From the NCBI GenBank assembly GCA_026391805.1, contig JAPLDJ010000010.1:235628-299627 (forward strand): DNA of 64,000 nt, read 5' to 3'. The first letter of the stretch is position 1. Each line of letters opens with the position of its first letter. The notes beneath the pieces were generated by a model. That model did not search any database. It was not told where the DNA came from and saw nothing but the letters and a program-made list of their open reading frames with translations. The position numbers and the translations under genes were made by a program. This document shows, in pieces, positions 36,547-44,191 of the stretch. The DNA is from Bacteroidota bacterium. GTDB lineage: Bacteria; Bacteroidota; Bacteroidia; Bacteroidales; FEN-979.

Positions 36547-37410
36547 TTACAAACTCTTCAAATTCCGAATGCATACCTTCAAACTATCCCGCCAGTAGGG
36601 AATTTCGATCCCAAACCGTTCCCTGATCTTTGTTTTATTGAAAACGCTGTAAGGCGGACGGGCTGCTGGTGTCGGATAATCTATCGTACCGACCGGCTGG
36701 ATTTTGCAATCAATGCCGCCAATATCGATGATCGCTTTTGCAAAATCGTACCAGCTGACCGCCCCCTCATTAGCATAATTGAAGATCTCCATTTTTTCTG
36801 AATCGGATAACCGGGGAATAAGCTCTATCAGTGTCTTCGCCAGGTCACCGGCATAGGTAGGCCCTCCGATCTGGTCGTACACAACCCTGAGGTTACCCAG
36901 TTCGATCCCTTTGGCAAGGATCGTCTTCACAAAGTTGTGACCGTATTCAGAGTACAGCCAGGATGTCCGGATTATGATACCGCTGACGTTATGCCTGAGG
37001 ATCTCCCGCTCTCCTTCATATTTGCTTTTTGCATATGCGGATGCGGGGTTGCAGGGATCATCTTCCGAATAAGGCATGTAGCTTTTTCCGTCAAAAACAT
37101 AATCGGTCGAAATATGGATCAGCTTTATCCCTTGCCCTGAACAGATCCATGCCAATTTGCCGGGAACTTCCGCATTGACATTCATCGCAAGTGCTGAATC
37201 CTCTTCGGCCTTATCGACGGCAGTATATGCTGCACAATTGATCAGGATGCCAGGCATCAACCCGGTAACATATGCCACCGTTTTTACAGGATCAGTCAGA
37301 TCCAGGTCATTGATATCAATAAAGGTGAATGCATGATCCGGGTAATTCACTGCGCATTTCCGCAGGGATCTTCCCAGTTGTCCGTCACCGCCTGTTACGA
37401 GGATCTTCAT
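36547..37410 (-). CDS. rfbD: dTDP-4-dehydrorhamnose reductase
   Basis: RfbD reduces dTDP-4-keto-L-rhamnose to dTDP-L-rhamnose for surface polysaccharides. The 287-residue protein has the NAD(P)-binding start MKILVTGGDGQLGRSL and the SDR catalytic pair in NPASAYAKSKYEGE. The RmlD-typical STDYVFDG lies near residue 105 and the substrate segment WLYSEYGHNFVKTIL near 150. No rfbA, B or C neighbour is in the window; the gene is isolated between two heptad-repeat spacers. Confidence 0.93.
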   Translation of the reverse strand: MKILVTGGDGQLGRSLRKCAVNYPDHAFTFIDINDLDLTDPVKTVAYVTGLMPGILINCAAYTAVDKAEEDSALAMNVNAEVPGKLAWICSGQGIKLIHISTDYVFDGKSYMPYSEDDPCNPASAYAKSKYEGEREILRHNVSGIIIRTSWLYSEYGHNFVKTILAKGIELGNLRVVYDQIGGPTYAGDLAKTLIELIPRLSDSEKMEIFNYANEGAVSWYDFAKAIIDIGGIDCKIQPVGTIDYPTPAARPPYSVFNKTKIRERFGIEIPYWRDSLKVCIRNLKSL

Positions 37411-37426
37411 CTTTTCAGTTGTTTGT

Positions 37427-37540
37427 CATAAGTCATAAGACATAAGTCATACGTCATAAGTTGTGTGTGTTTCGTGCTTCGTGTTTCGTGTAGCGTACGT
37501 CTTATCTCTTATCTCTTATGTCTTATTTCGTATGTCTTCA
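37427..37540. repeat. GTCATAA/GTCTTAT heptad repeat block
   Basis: About fourteen degenerate 7-base units (GTCATAA, GACATAA, GTCATAC, TTTCGTG, TATCTCT, TGTCTTA). They lie between the 5' end of rfbD and the 3' end of the S24 regulator gene. Related to blocks at 20704, 36463 and 50467. Confidence 0.8.
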
Positions 37541-37557
37541 ATTTTTTTACAAATTTA

Positions 37558-38361
37558 TCAAATATCCAGCTTCGTCTGGATGGCTTTTACCTCTTTCTGG
37601 AGTTTTTTGACCGTTTGTACCAGCCGGTAGGTCTCATCTTCGAAGTTCTCGGGAAGGTCGGAGGAGATGAAGTTGACGAACTGCCAGATCTCGCGGATGT
37701 CATTCACTGTAATGGAATAAGGGTCATAGGCCGTATTCAGGGAATGAAGGATCAGTTTTCCTTCGGATCTGATCTTGTTCTCAACCACCTTAAAGACAAC
37801 GCCCTCTTCGGTGGTGAGAATTATGCAGGCATCCCGGTCGCGGATAGCGTTCCAGTCCTGGATAAAAACCCCCGTCACCCAGGCGCCGTTGGGAATGGGG
37901 AGCATGGAATCGCCGCTGACCTGGAAGGTTCTGTATTTTTTTTGTCTTGAAAGAAAAGGCAGACGGAAGGTCGGAAGGATACTGATGTATTCCGGGTCGG
38001 CAAAGCCGGTTTTGTAACCTGCCTTGGCTTTTTCGGCGACAAGTTCGATGTTTTCGTTGTTGTCGGGCCCTACCGTGGTGGAAAGAACCCTGAGGTTGCT
38101 GCCCCTGATGAAGACATCATAGCCTTTTTCCAGCTGCCGGAGCTGGCTTTCGGGCAGCTTCGCCAGATCCACCTTCACCAGGGTGTCGATCGCGATCCTG
38201 TAGTAATTTGAAAAGCTGATCAGGGCATCCATGCCCGGTTCGGCAACGGCATTTTCATAACCGCTGAGGGTTGAACGCTTCATGCCCAGGGCCACCGCAA
38301 CATCATCCTGAGTCCTTCCCGTCCTTTTCCTGAAAAATTTTATGTTGGAACTGAAAAACAT
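37558..38361 (-). CDS. LexA-like XRE/S24 transcriptional regulator
   Basis: The 267-residue protein has an XRE-type helix-turn-helix (FFRKRTGRTQDDVAVALGMKRSTLSGYENA, about 9-38). The C-terminal S24 peptidase-like domain carries the Ser in FQVSGDSMLPI and the Lys in VVFKVVENK. This is the layout of phage CI/LexA-type repressors that self-cleave with RecA. A coiled segment forms the last 30 residues. It diverges from the dinB/dnaE locus, which suggests it is the SOS regulator of that locus. The 158-base divergent spacer holds ATTTTGTA and ATATTGTA repeats that could be operators. Confidence 0.85.
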   Translation of the reverse strand: MFFSSNIKFFRKRTGRTQDDVAVALGMKRSTLSGYENAVAEPGMDALISFSNYYRIAIDTLVKVDLAKLPESQLRQLEKGYDVFIRGSNLRVLSTTVGPDNNENIELVAEKAKAGYKTGFADPEYISILPTFRLPFLSRQKKYRTFQVSGDSMLPIPNGAWVTGVFIQDWNAIRDRDACIILTTEEGVVFKVVENKIRSEGKLILHSLNTAYDPYSITVNDIREIWQFVNFISSDLPENFEDETYRLVQTVKKLQKEVKAIQTKLDI

Positions 38362-38445
38362 TTTGTAAAGTTTTAAAAAATGATTATATTGTAGTCAGAA
38401 GATTGATTAAAAACTCGTCAAAGGTAAAACAAAAAGCGAAAAATG

Positions 38446-38461
38446 AAAAGCGAAAAGCGAA
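38446..38461 (+). repeat. Left flanking inverted repeat of the four-helix gene
   Basis: AAAAGCGAAAAGCGAA is matched exactly in reverse complement at 38902-38917, on the other side of the small gene. It is part of a wider GCGAAAA heptad-like run (38425-38462). Confidence 0.75.
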
Positions 38462-38519
38462 TTTTTTTTTCACGGAGATATTACTTTTCGGGAATTGGTG
38501 GATTAAGGGGAAAAAAGAT

Positions 38520-38900
38520 ATGGAAACATACAATGTGAATAATTTTAACCAGGGAATCCGCTCCAGGACGAAAGCGTTTGCCATCGGCATTTATAAAGTG
38601 CTGACAAAGGTCCGGATAAATGATCTGACGAGGATTCCGGTCAAGCAGTTAATGAAAAGTGCTGCATCAGTTAATGCTAATTTCAGTTCCGCAACACGGG
38701 GAAGATCCGATCCAGAGTTCTACTCAAAAATCTGCATAGTTACAGAAGAATGTGATGAATGTCTGGTATGGATCGACTTTTTGGTTGATGCTGAGATCAT
38801 CAAACAGGATGATATCTTGCTGCTTAGGACAGAAGCAGAAGAATTAATCCGGATATTTTCCTCCATAAAAAAGAAATACCAGCAGAAGCTTGGCAAGTGA
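38520..38900 (+). CDS. Four-helix-bundle protein (S23/IVP family)
   Basis: The 126-residue protein (METYNVNNFNQGIRSRTKAFAIGIYKVL) matches the S23 or 23S rRNA intervening-sequence protein fold. Typical segments are IPVKQLMKSAASVNANFSSATRGRSDPEF and a helix with Cys and Trp (EECDECLVWIDFLVDAEII). These proteins are short helical bundles that form oligomers; their cellular role is unclear. The ATG at 38520 removes an upstream extension coded by repeats. The stop codon touches the right inverted repeat. It sits as an apparent insertion in front of dinB. Confidence 0.85.
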   Translation: METYNVNNFNQGIRSRTKAFAIGIYKVLTKVRINDLTRIPVKQLMKSAASVNANFSSATRGRSDPEFYSKICIVTEECDECLVWIDFLVDAEIIKQDDILLLRTEAEELIRIFSSIKKKYQQKLGK

Positions 38901-38935
38901 TTTCGCTTTTCGCTTTTTCGCTTTTCGCTTTTTAA
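38898..38935 (-). repeat. Right flanking GCGAAAA repeat of the four-helix gene
   Basis: TTTCGCTTTTCGCTTTTTCG continuing to 38935, the reverse complement of the run at 38425-38462. It fills the whole gap to the dinB ATG at 38937. Confidence 0.75.
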
Positions 38936-38936
38936 T

Positions 38937-40124
38937 ATGCTAACTGCCAACCGAAATATCGTCCACCTCGACCTCGATACCTTCTTCGTGTCGGTTGAAC
39001 GCCTGCAGAATCCTGCGTTGCAGGGCAAGCCGGTGATCATCGGGGGAATGTCAGACCGGGGCGTGGTGGCCAGCTGCAGCTATGAGGCCCGCCGTTTCGG
39101 TGTCAGCTCGGCCATGCCCATGAAGATGGCCCGGATGATGTGCCGGGATGCCGTCTTCATCCGGGGCGATATGGAGCTTTATACCCGCTATTCGCACCTG
39201 GTCACCGACATCATCGCCGAACGGGCACCGCTGTACGAAAAAGCGTCGGTGGATGAGCATTACATCGATGTGACCGGCATGGACCGCTTCTTCGGGCTGC
39301 TGAAATGGACCCATGAACTGCGGACAAGGATCATTCAGAATACCGGACTGCCGATCTCGTTCGGGCTGTCGGTGAACAAGACCGTATCGAAGATCGCTAC
39401 CGGTGAAGCCAAGCCGAACGGCGAACTGCAGGTGCTGCAGGAGCGGGTGAGGCCGTTCCTGTCGCCCCTCTCCATCCGGAAGATTCCCGGGATAGGGGAG
39501 AAGACCTACCCGCTGCTCCGTTCCATGGGCGTCGCCACCATCGAAACCCTGAGCAACATCCCGCGGGAGATGATGGAACGGGTGATGGGAAAGAACGGCA
39601 TCGTCCTGTGGGAACGGGCCAACGGCATCGATACTACCCCCGTCAGGCCCTATTCGGAGAGCAAATCCGTCAGCACCGAAACTACCTTCGAACAGGATAC
39701 GACCGACATCATACGAATGAAAGAACTGCTGGTGAAGATGGTCGAGAAGATCGCTTTTGAACTACGCGAACAGCAAAAGCTTACCGCCTGCGTGACCGTC
39801 AAGATCCGCTATTCCAATTTCGACACCCATACCATCCAGCAGCAGGTCCCTTACACGGCGTTCGACCATGTGCTCATTCCCGTCGTGAAGGAGCTGTTCG
39901 ACAAGCTCTACCAGCGCCGCATGCTGATCCGGCTGATCGGGGTACGGTTCAGCAAGCTGGTCCCCGGAAACCAGCAGATCGACCTCTTCGAGGATTCGGT
40001 GGAGATGATCAACCTCTACCAGGCCATGGACCGGATCCGGCACAAGTACGGGCAGAAGGCGGTACGAAGGGCGGTAGCGGTGAAGACAAATAGCGAAATA
40101 GCGAAAAGCGAAATGGCGAAATAA
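38937..40124 (+). CDS. dinB: Y-family DNA polymerase (DinB/Pol IV type)
   Basis: The 395-residue protein copies damaged DNA. It has the catalytic carboxylates in HLDLDTFFVSVE (near residue 14) and SVDEHYIDV (near 103), a steric-gate Phe in that first motif, and helix-hairpin-helix IRKIPGIGEKTYPLL. A little-finger domain and the clamp-binding motif QQIDLF precede the C-terminus. The catalytic residues are intact, so this is an active DinB rather than an ImuB-type inactive subunit. The last residues (NSEIAKSEMAK) and the stop come from a GCGAAAT heptad repeat, beyond the natural end. dnaE follows downstream. Confidence 0.93.
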   Translation: MLTANRNIVHLDLDTFFVSVERLQNPALQGKPVIIGGMSDRGVVASCSYEARRFGVSSAMPMKMARMMCRDAVFIRGDMELYTRYSHLVTDIIAERAPLYEKASVDEHYIDVTGMDRFFGLLKWTHELRTRIIQNTGLPISFGLSVNKTVSKIATGEAKPNGELQVLQERVRPFLSPLSIRKIPGIGEKTYPLLRSMGVATIETLSNIPREMMERVMGKNGIVLWERANGIDTTPVRPYSESKSVSTETTFEQDTTDIIRMKELLVKMVEKIAFELREQQKLTACVTVKIRYSNFDTHTIQQQVPYTAFDHVLIPVVKELFDKLYQRRMLIRLIGVRFSKLVPGNQQIDLFEDSVEMINLYQAMDRIRHKYGQKAVRRAVAVKTNSEIAKSEMAK

Positions 40125-40260
40125 AAAAGGCAACTGGCAATAGGCATTAGGCAATAGGGTAGACAGATTGTCTGTGACTTAATCTGTGTAAATCCCTGCC
40201 TGCCGGCAGGCAGGTGTGTGAATCTGTGGTGAAAAGAATATAATTATCGCATCTTAAAAC
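40087..40260. repeat. Composite repeat block after dinB
   Basis: GCGAAAT units (40087-40125) overlap the dinB stop. GGCAATA/GGCATTA units follow (40130-40157), then AATCTGTG repeats, interrupted at 40195-40214 by the palindrome CCTGCCTGCCGGCAGGCAGG. Confidence 0.82.
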
Positions 40261-40325
40261 TTAAAAAATTACAACGGAAACCGTATTACCTTTTCATGAA
40301 ATGACGATTAAGATGAAAAAACAGT

Positions 40326-40859
40326 ATGGAAGAAGCAGTTCAATTGTACGAAGAAATTATTTCCCAGATTTATTTTATCCGGGGAAGGAAGGTGATGCTG
40401 GACAGTGACCTGGCGAGGATCTATGGTGTTAAAACAAAGGTTCTGAACCAGGCTGTAAAACGAAATGCAGATCGTTTTCCGGTTGATTTTATGTTTCAGT
40501 TAACGCAGGGTGAACTTTCAAACTTGATGTCACAAATTGTGACTTCAAGTTGGGGAGGACGGAGAAAATTGCCTTTTGTATTTACAGAACATGGTGCTTT
40601 AATGCTGGCCAGCATATTGAACAGTCCTTCAGCTGTCGCTGCAGGTATATATGTGGTCAGAGCATTCGTGAAATTGAGGGAGATACTGTCAATGCATCAT
40701 GAATTATCAGAAAGAATAACTGATCTTGAACGACGGACATTTGAAAAATTGGATGAACATTCCGATCAATTATTAATGGTATTCCAGGCATTAAGGGAAT
40801 TAGTTTCTCCAAAACAGGAACCAAGGGAGCCGGTTGGCTTTAAAATTGGTAAATCGTAA
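40326..40859 (+). CDS. ORF6N-domain protein
   Basis: The 177-residue protein begins with the ORF6N DNA-binding domain: ISQIYFIRGRKVMLDSDLARIYGVKTKVLNQAVKRNADRFPVDFMFQLT, then FVFTEHGALMLASILNS. A coiled C-terminal part follows (LREILSMHHELSERITDLERRTFEKLDEHSDQLL). ORF6N domains occur in phage antirepressors and in many Bacteroidota chromosomal genes of unknown role. It lies between dinB and dnaE, with repeats on both sides, so it looks inserted into the operon. Its stop codon falls within a CGTAATT heptad run. Confidence 0.9.
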   Translation: MEEAVQLYEEIISQIYFIRGRKVMLDSDLARIYGVKTKVLNQAVKRNADRFPVDFMFQLTQGELSNLMSQIVTSSWGGRRKLPFVFTEHGALMLASILNSPSAVAAGIYVVRAFVKLREILSMHHELSERITDLERRTFEKLDEHSDQLLMVFQALRELVSPKQEPREPVGFKIGKS

Positions 40860-40876
40860 TTCGTAATTCGTAATTG
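40851..40876 (+). repeat. CGTAATT heptad repeat at the ORF6N gene stop
   Basis: About three and a half CGTAATT units begin at the ORF6N stop codon and end 8 bases before the dnaE ATG. Confidence 0.75.
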
Positions 40877-40884
40877 ATTACAGC

Positions 40885-43800
40885 ATGTTCCTCAACTGTC
40901 ACTCATATTACTCTCTCCGCTACGGCACGCTTTCCATTGAGAAACTCGTGGAAACGGCGAAGGCATGCGGCATCGGCACTCTGGCGCTGACCGATATCAA
41001 CAACTCCACCGGGATCATGGATTTTGTAAAGAGTTGTAAAGAGAACGGCATCAAACCGGTGGCCGGGATCGAATTCCGCAACGGGGATGAATTGCTCTAC
41101 ATCGGCCTGGCGAAAAACAACGCCGGCTTCCGTGAACTAAACGACTTCCTGAGTCACCACACCATCCGCAACCTGCCGTTGCCGGAGCTTGCACCGGAGT
41201 TCGGGAATGTAGTGACGATTTATCCCTTACAAAATAGCGAAATAGCGAAATGGCGAAATGGCGAAATAAAAAAGGCGAAAAGAGAAAAGCGAAGTAGCGA
41301 AAATTCATCAACTCGCCAGTTCACCAGTTCACCAGTTCACCAGTTCTTTGGTGTCTCTCCCTCCATGCTCCGTACGCTCGCCACCATCAACAACGCCTCC
41401 CTCCTGGAAAACGCCGTCATCCTCTTCCCCGTGACCCATACCGATGAAAAGGAATACGATCTTCATTGCAACCTGCGGGCGGTCGATCACAACATCCTGC
41501 TCAGCCGTCTCCGGCCGGAACAGGTCGCCGGTCCGGGTGAGAAAATGGTTACGGAAGAAAAGGTAAAAGAGATCTACAAAGATTATCCTCAATTGATAAA
41601 GAATACGGAAAAACTGCTCGGTGAATGCTCGATCGGCTTTGATTTCTCTTCCTGCAAGAATAAAAAGACCTTTACGGGGAATCCGTATGACGACCGGATC
41701 CTCCTGGAGAAGCTGGCGTACGACGGGCTGGAATACCGGTACGGAAAATCCGACCGTGAAGCCATAAAACGGATCCGTCATGAACTCGGAATCATCGATA
41801 AAATGGGGTTTTCCTCCTATTTCCTGATCACCTGGGACATCATCCGGTATTCCATGTCGCGCGGATTCTACCATGTGGGGCGTGGCAGCGGGGCCAACAG
41901 CATCGTGGCCTATTGCCTGAGGATCACCGATGTCGATCCCATCGAGCTGGACCTCTATTTTGAACGGTTCATCAATCCCAAGCGGACGTCCCCTCCCGAT
42001 TTCGACATCGATTATTCCTGGAAGGAACGCGACGAGGTGCTCGATTACATCTTTAAAAGGTACGGACACAAGCATACCGCCCTGCTCGGCGCCATGTCGA
42101 CCTTCAAGGGCAATTCGATCTACCGGGAGCTGGGCAAGGTTCACGGTCTTCCGAAGGGGGAGATGGACGATTTTCTGAAATATCCTGAAAACGAGAACCA
42201 CAGGAATGGGATCATCAAAAAGATCAGCGACCTCGGCGCCATGCTGGTCGATTTTCCGAACATCCGCAGCATCCATGCCGGCGGCGTCCTGATCTCGGAC
42301 GAGCCGATCACCTGCTACACGGCGCTGGACATGCCTCCGAAAGGCTTCCCCACCACGCAGTGGGACATGTATGTGGCCGAGGAGATCGGGTTTGAGAAGC
42401 TTGACATCCTGAGCCAGCGCGGCATCGGTCACATCCGGGAAACGGCGGAGATCATCCTGAAGAACCGGTCCGAAGCAGTGGATGTTCACCGCGTGCAGGA
42501 GTTCAAGAAGGATGAAAACGTGAAGCAGCTGCTCAGGACAGGGGAGACCATCGGCTGTTTTTACGTGGAGAGTCCTGCCATGCGCGGACTGCTGAAAAAG
42601 CTGCGGTGCGACAATTACCGCAGCCTGGTGGCGGCCAGTTCGATCATCCGCCCGGGCGTGGCACGCTCGGGCATGATGCGCGAATACATCCTCCGTTTCC
42701 ATCGCCCGGGAGGATTCAAATACCTGCACCCCATCATGGAAGAGCAGTTGAAGGAGACCTACGGGGTGATGGTGTACCAGGAGGATGTGCTGAAGATCTG
42801 CCACCACTTTGCCGGTCTCGACCTGGCCGATTCCGACGTGCTGCGCCGCGCCATGAGCGGGAAATTCCGGTCGAAGAAGGAGCTGGAACGGATCGTGAAC
42901 AAATTTTTTGAAAACTGCAAAAGCTATGGCTATCCCGATGAGGTCACGAAAGAGGTGTGGCGGCAGATCGAATCGTTTGCGGGCTATTCCTTTTCCAAGG
43001 CCCATTCCGCCTCGTATGCAGTGGAAAGCTACCAGAGCCTTTTCCTGAAATCCCATTACCCGCTGGAGTTCATGGTGGGCGTGATCAACAATTTCGGCGG
43101 GTTCTACAGCTCCTGGGTTTATTTTAACGAAGCCCGCAACTGCGGCGCCGTACTGCATCTTCCCTGCGTCAACCGCGGCGATTACAAGACCAGCATCAGC
43201 GGAAAGGACGTTTTCGTCGGGTTCATCCATGTGGCCAACCTGGAGAATCCCGTGGGGAAGATGATCGGCGCAGAGCGCAAAGCGCACGGCGTTTATCTTT
43301 CACTGGACGACTTCGTCCTTCGCACGCACATCACCCTCGAGCAGCTCATCATCCTGATCCGGATCGGCGCCTTCCGCTTTACCGGGAAGACCAAGGCCCA
43401 GCTTCTCTGGGAAGCCCACCTGCTGCTGGGCAAAAACGCCGAACTTTCAAAATCCGCCTTCCGACCTCCGACATCGGACATCGCCCATCACCCATCACCC
43501 ATCGAAAATTCAATCGTAAATCGTAAATCCGAAATCGTAAATTCTCCCGTCAATCCCGTCCTCTTTTACACACCCCCTAAAGAATACACGCTTCCTTCCC
43601 TTGAGCAAAGCTCCGTTGAAGATGTTTACGATGAAGTGGAGCTGCTCGGTTTCCCGGTGAAGCACACCTATTTTGACCTCCTCGAAACCTCATTCCGGGG
43701 CGAGATCATGGCAAAGGCGATGATGGACCGCATGGGAAAAAATGTGAGGATGCTCGGCCAGCTTGTGACGATCAAATATGTGAGAACGGTGAAGAAGGAG

Positions 43801-44004
43801 TGGATGCATTTCGGGACCTTCACCGACATCACCGGGCATTTCTTCGATACCGTCCATTTTCCCGATTCGGTCAGAAAGTATCCCTTTCGCGGCGACGGGA
43901 TTTACCTTGTTCTTGGAAAGATCGTGGAAGAATTCGGGTTCCCCAGCCTGGAAGTTCATAAGATGGCGAAGATGCCGATGAGGAAGGATCCAAGGGCGGG
44001 GTGA
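40885..44004 (+). CDS. dnaE2: DNA polymerase III alpha subunit, DnaE2-like error-prone type
   Basis: The 1039-residue protein is a C-family polymerase. An N-terminal PHP domain starts LNCHSYYSLRYGTLSIEKL. The palm has HVGRGSGANSIVAYCLRITDVDP (about 332-354) and the catalytic Asp pair in SPPDFDIDYSW. A thumb/finger region follows, including YQEDVLKICHHFAGLDLADSDVLRRAMSGK, and an HhH plus OB part forms the C-terminus (VRMLGQLVTIKYVRT). Length and pairing with a Y-family polymerase and an S24 regulator fit DnaE2-like enzymes of mutagenic repair. Residues about 116-154 and 860-891 are coded by heptad repeats and look like in-frame insertions. A long antisense frame is a by-product of codon use. 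Confidence 0.92.
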   Translation: MFLNCHSYYSLRYGTLSIEKLVETAKACGIGTLALTDINNSTGIMDFVKSCKENGIKPVAGIEFRNGDELLYIGLAKNNAGFRELNDFLSHHTIRNLPLPELAPEFGNVVTIYPLQNSEIAKWRNGEIKKAKREKRSSENSSTRQFTSSPVHQFFGVSPSMLRTLATINNASLLENAVILFPVTHTDEKEYDLHCNLRAVDHNILLSRLRPEQVAGPGEKMVTEEKVKEIYKDYPQLIKNTEKLLGECSIGFDFSSCKNKKTFTGNPYDDRILLEKLAYDGLEYRYGKSDREAIKRIRHELGIIDKMGFSSYFLITWDIIRYSMSRGFYHVGRGSGANSIVAYCLRITDVDPIELDLYFERFINPKRTSPPDFDIDYSWKERDEVLDYIFKRYGHKHTALLGAMSTFKGNSIYRELGKVHGLPKGEMDDFLKYPENENHRNGIIKKISDLGAMLVDFPNIRSIHAGGVLISDEPITCYTALDMPPKGFPTTQWDMYVAEEIGFEKLDILSQRGIGHIRETAEIILKNRSEAVDVHRVQEFKKDENVKQLLRTGETIGCFYVESPAMRGLLKKLRCDNYRSLVAASSIIRPGVARSGMMREYILRFHRPGGFKYLHPIMEEQLKETYGVMVYQEDVLKICHHFAGLDLADSDVLRRAMSGKFRSKKELERIVNKFFENCKSYGYPDEVTKEVWRQIESFAGYSFSKAHSASYAVESYQSLFLKSHYPLEFMVGVINNFGGFYSSWVYFNEARNCGAVLHLPCVNRGDYKTSISGKDVFVGFIHVANLENPVGKMIGAERKAHGVYLSLDDFVLRTHITLEQLIILIRIGAFRFTGKTKAQLLWEAHLLLGKNAELSKSAFRPPTSDIAHHPSPIENSIVNRKSEIVNSPVNPVLFYTPPKEYTLPSLEQSSVEDVYDEVELLGFPVKHTYFDLLETSFRGEIMAKAMMDRMGKNVRMLGQLVTIKYVRTVKKEWMHFGTFTDITGHFFDTVHFPDSVRKYPFRGDGIYLVLGKIVEEFGFPSLEVHKMAKMPMRKDPRAG
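41229..41347 (+). repeat. Heptad repeats inside dnaE, PHP region
   Basis: GCGAAAT units (41231-41300) followed by about four CAGTTCAC units (41315-41347) lie in the reading frame without a stop. They code for NSEIAKWRNGEIKKAK and SSTRQFTSSPVHQF. The same DNA families occur in spacers at 17472, 38425 and 40087. Confidence 0.85.
43461..43555 (+). repeat. Heptad repeats inside dnaE, C-terminal linker
   Basis: Runs of CCGACCT/CCGACAT, CCCATCA and CGTAAAT units code for FRPPTSDIAHHPSP and SIVNRKSEIVNS. The first run is the reverse complement of the GTCGGAG family found at 29620 and 44020. Confidence 0.85.
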
Positions 44005-44191
44005 AAGTGAGGTCGGAGGTCTGAGATCGGAGGTCGGAAGATGGAAGATGGAAGATGGTGGATAGAGGATAGAATAAATCTGTGTAATCCCTGCCTGCCG
44101 GCAGGCAGGTGTGAAATCTGTGGTTGAAATTTTATTCCACGAAATTCCACGAAAAAGACACGAAAAACACGAAAAAATCGTAATTCGTAAT
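44005..44191. repeat. Composite repeat block after dnaE
   Basis: GTCGGAG/GATGGAA heptads start directly at the dnaE stop (44005-44070). AATCTGTG repeats follow, with the palindrome CCTGCCTGCCGGCAGGCAGG at 44090-44109, then CACGAAA repeats and CGTAATT units up to the next gene's stop. Confidence 0.85.

Noticed and set aside
38351..38420. LexA box between the S24 gene and the repair operon
   Set aside because: ATTTTGTA and ATATTGTA repeats are present, but I found no clear palindrome matching a known operator, so it is mentioned only in the regulator entry.
41329..43287. Long open frame of 652 codons on the minus strand
   Set aside because: It lies wholly antisense to dnaE, whose domains are clear. 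The translated sequence is rich in His, Val and Asp in the manner of antisense frames of GC-richer genes and shows no family motif.
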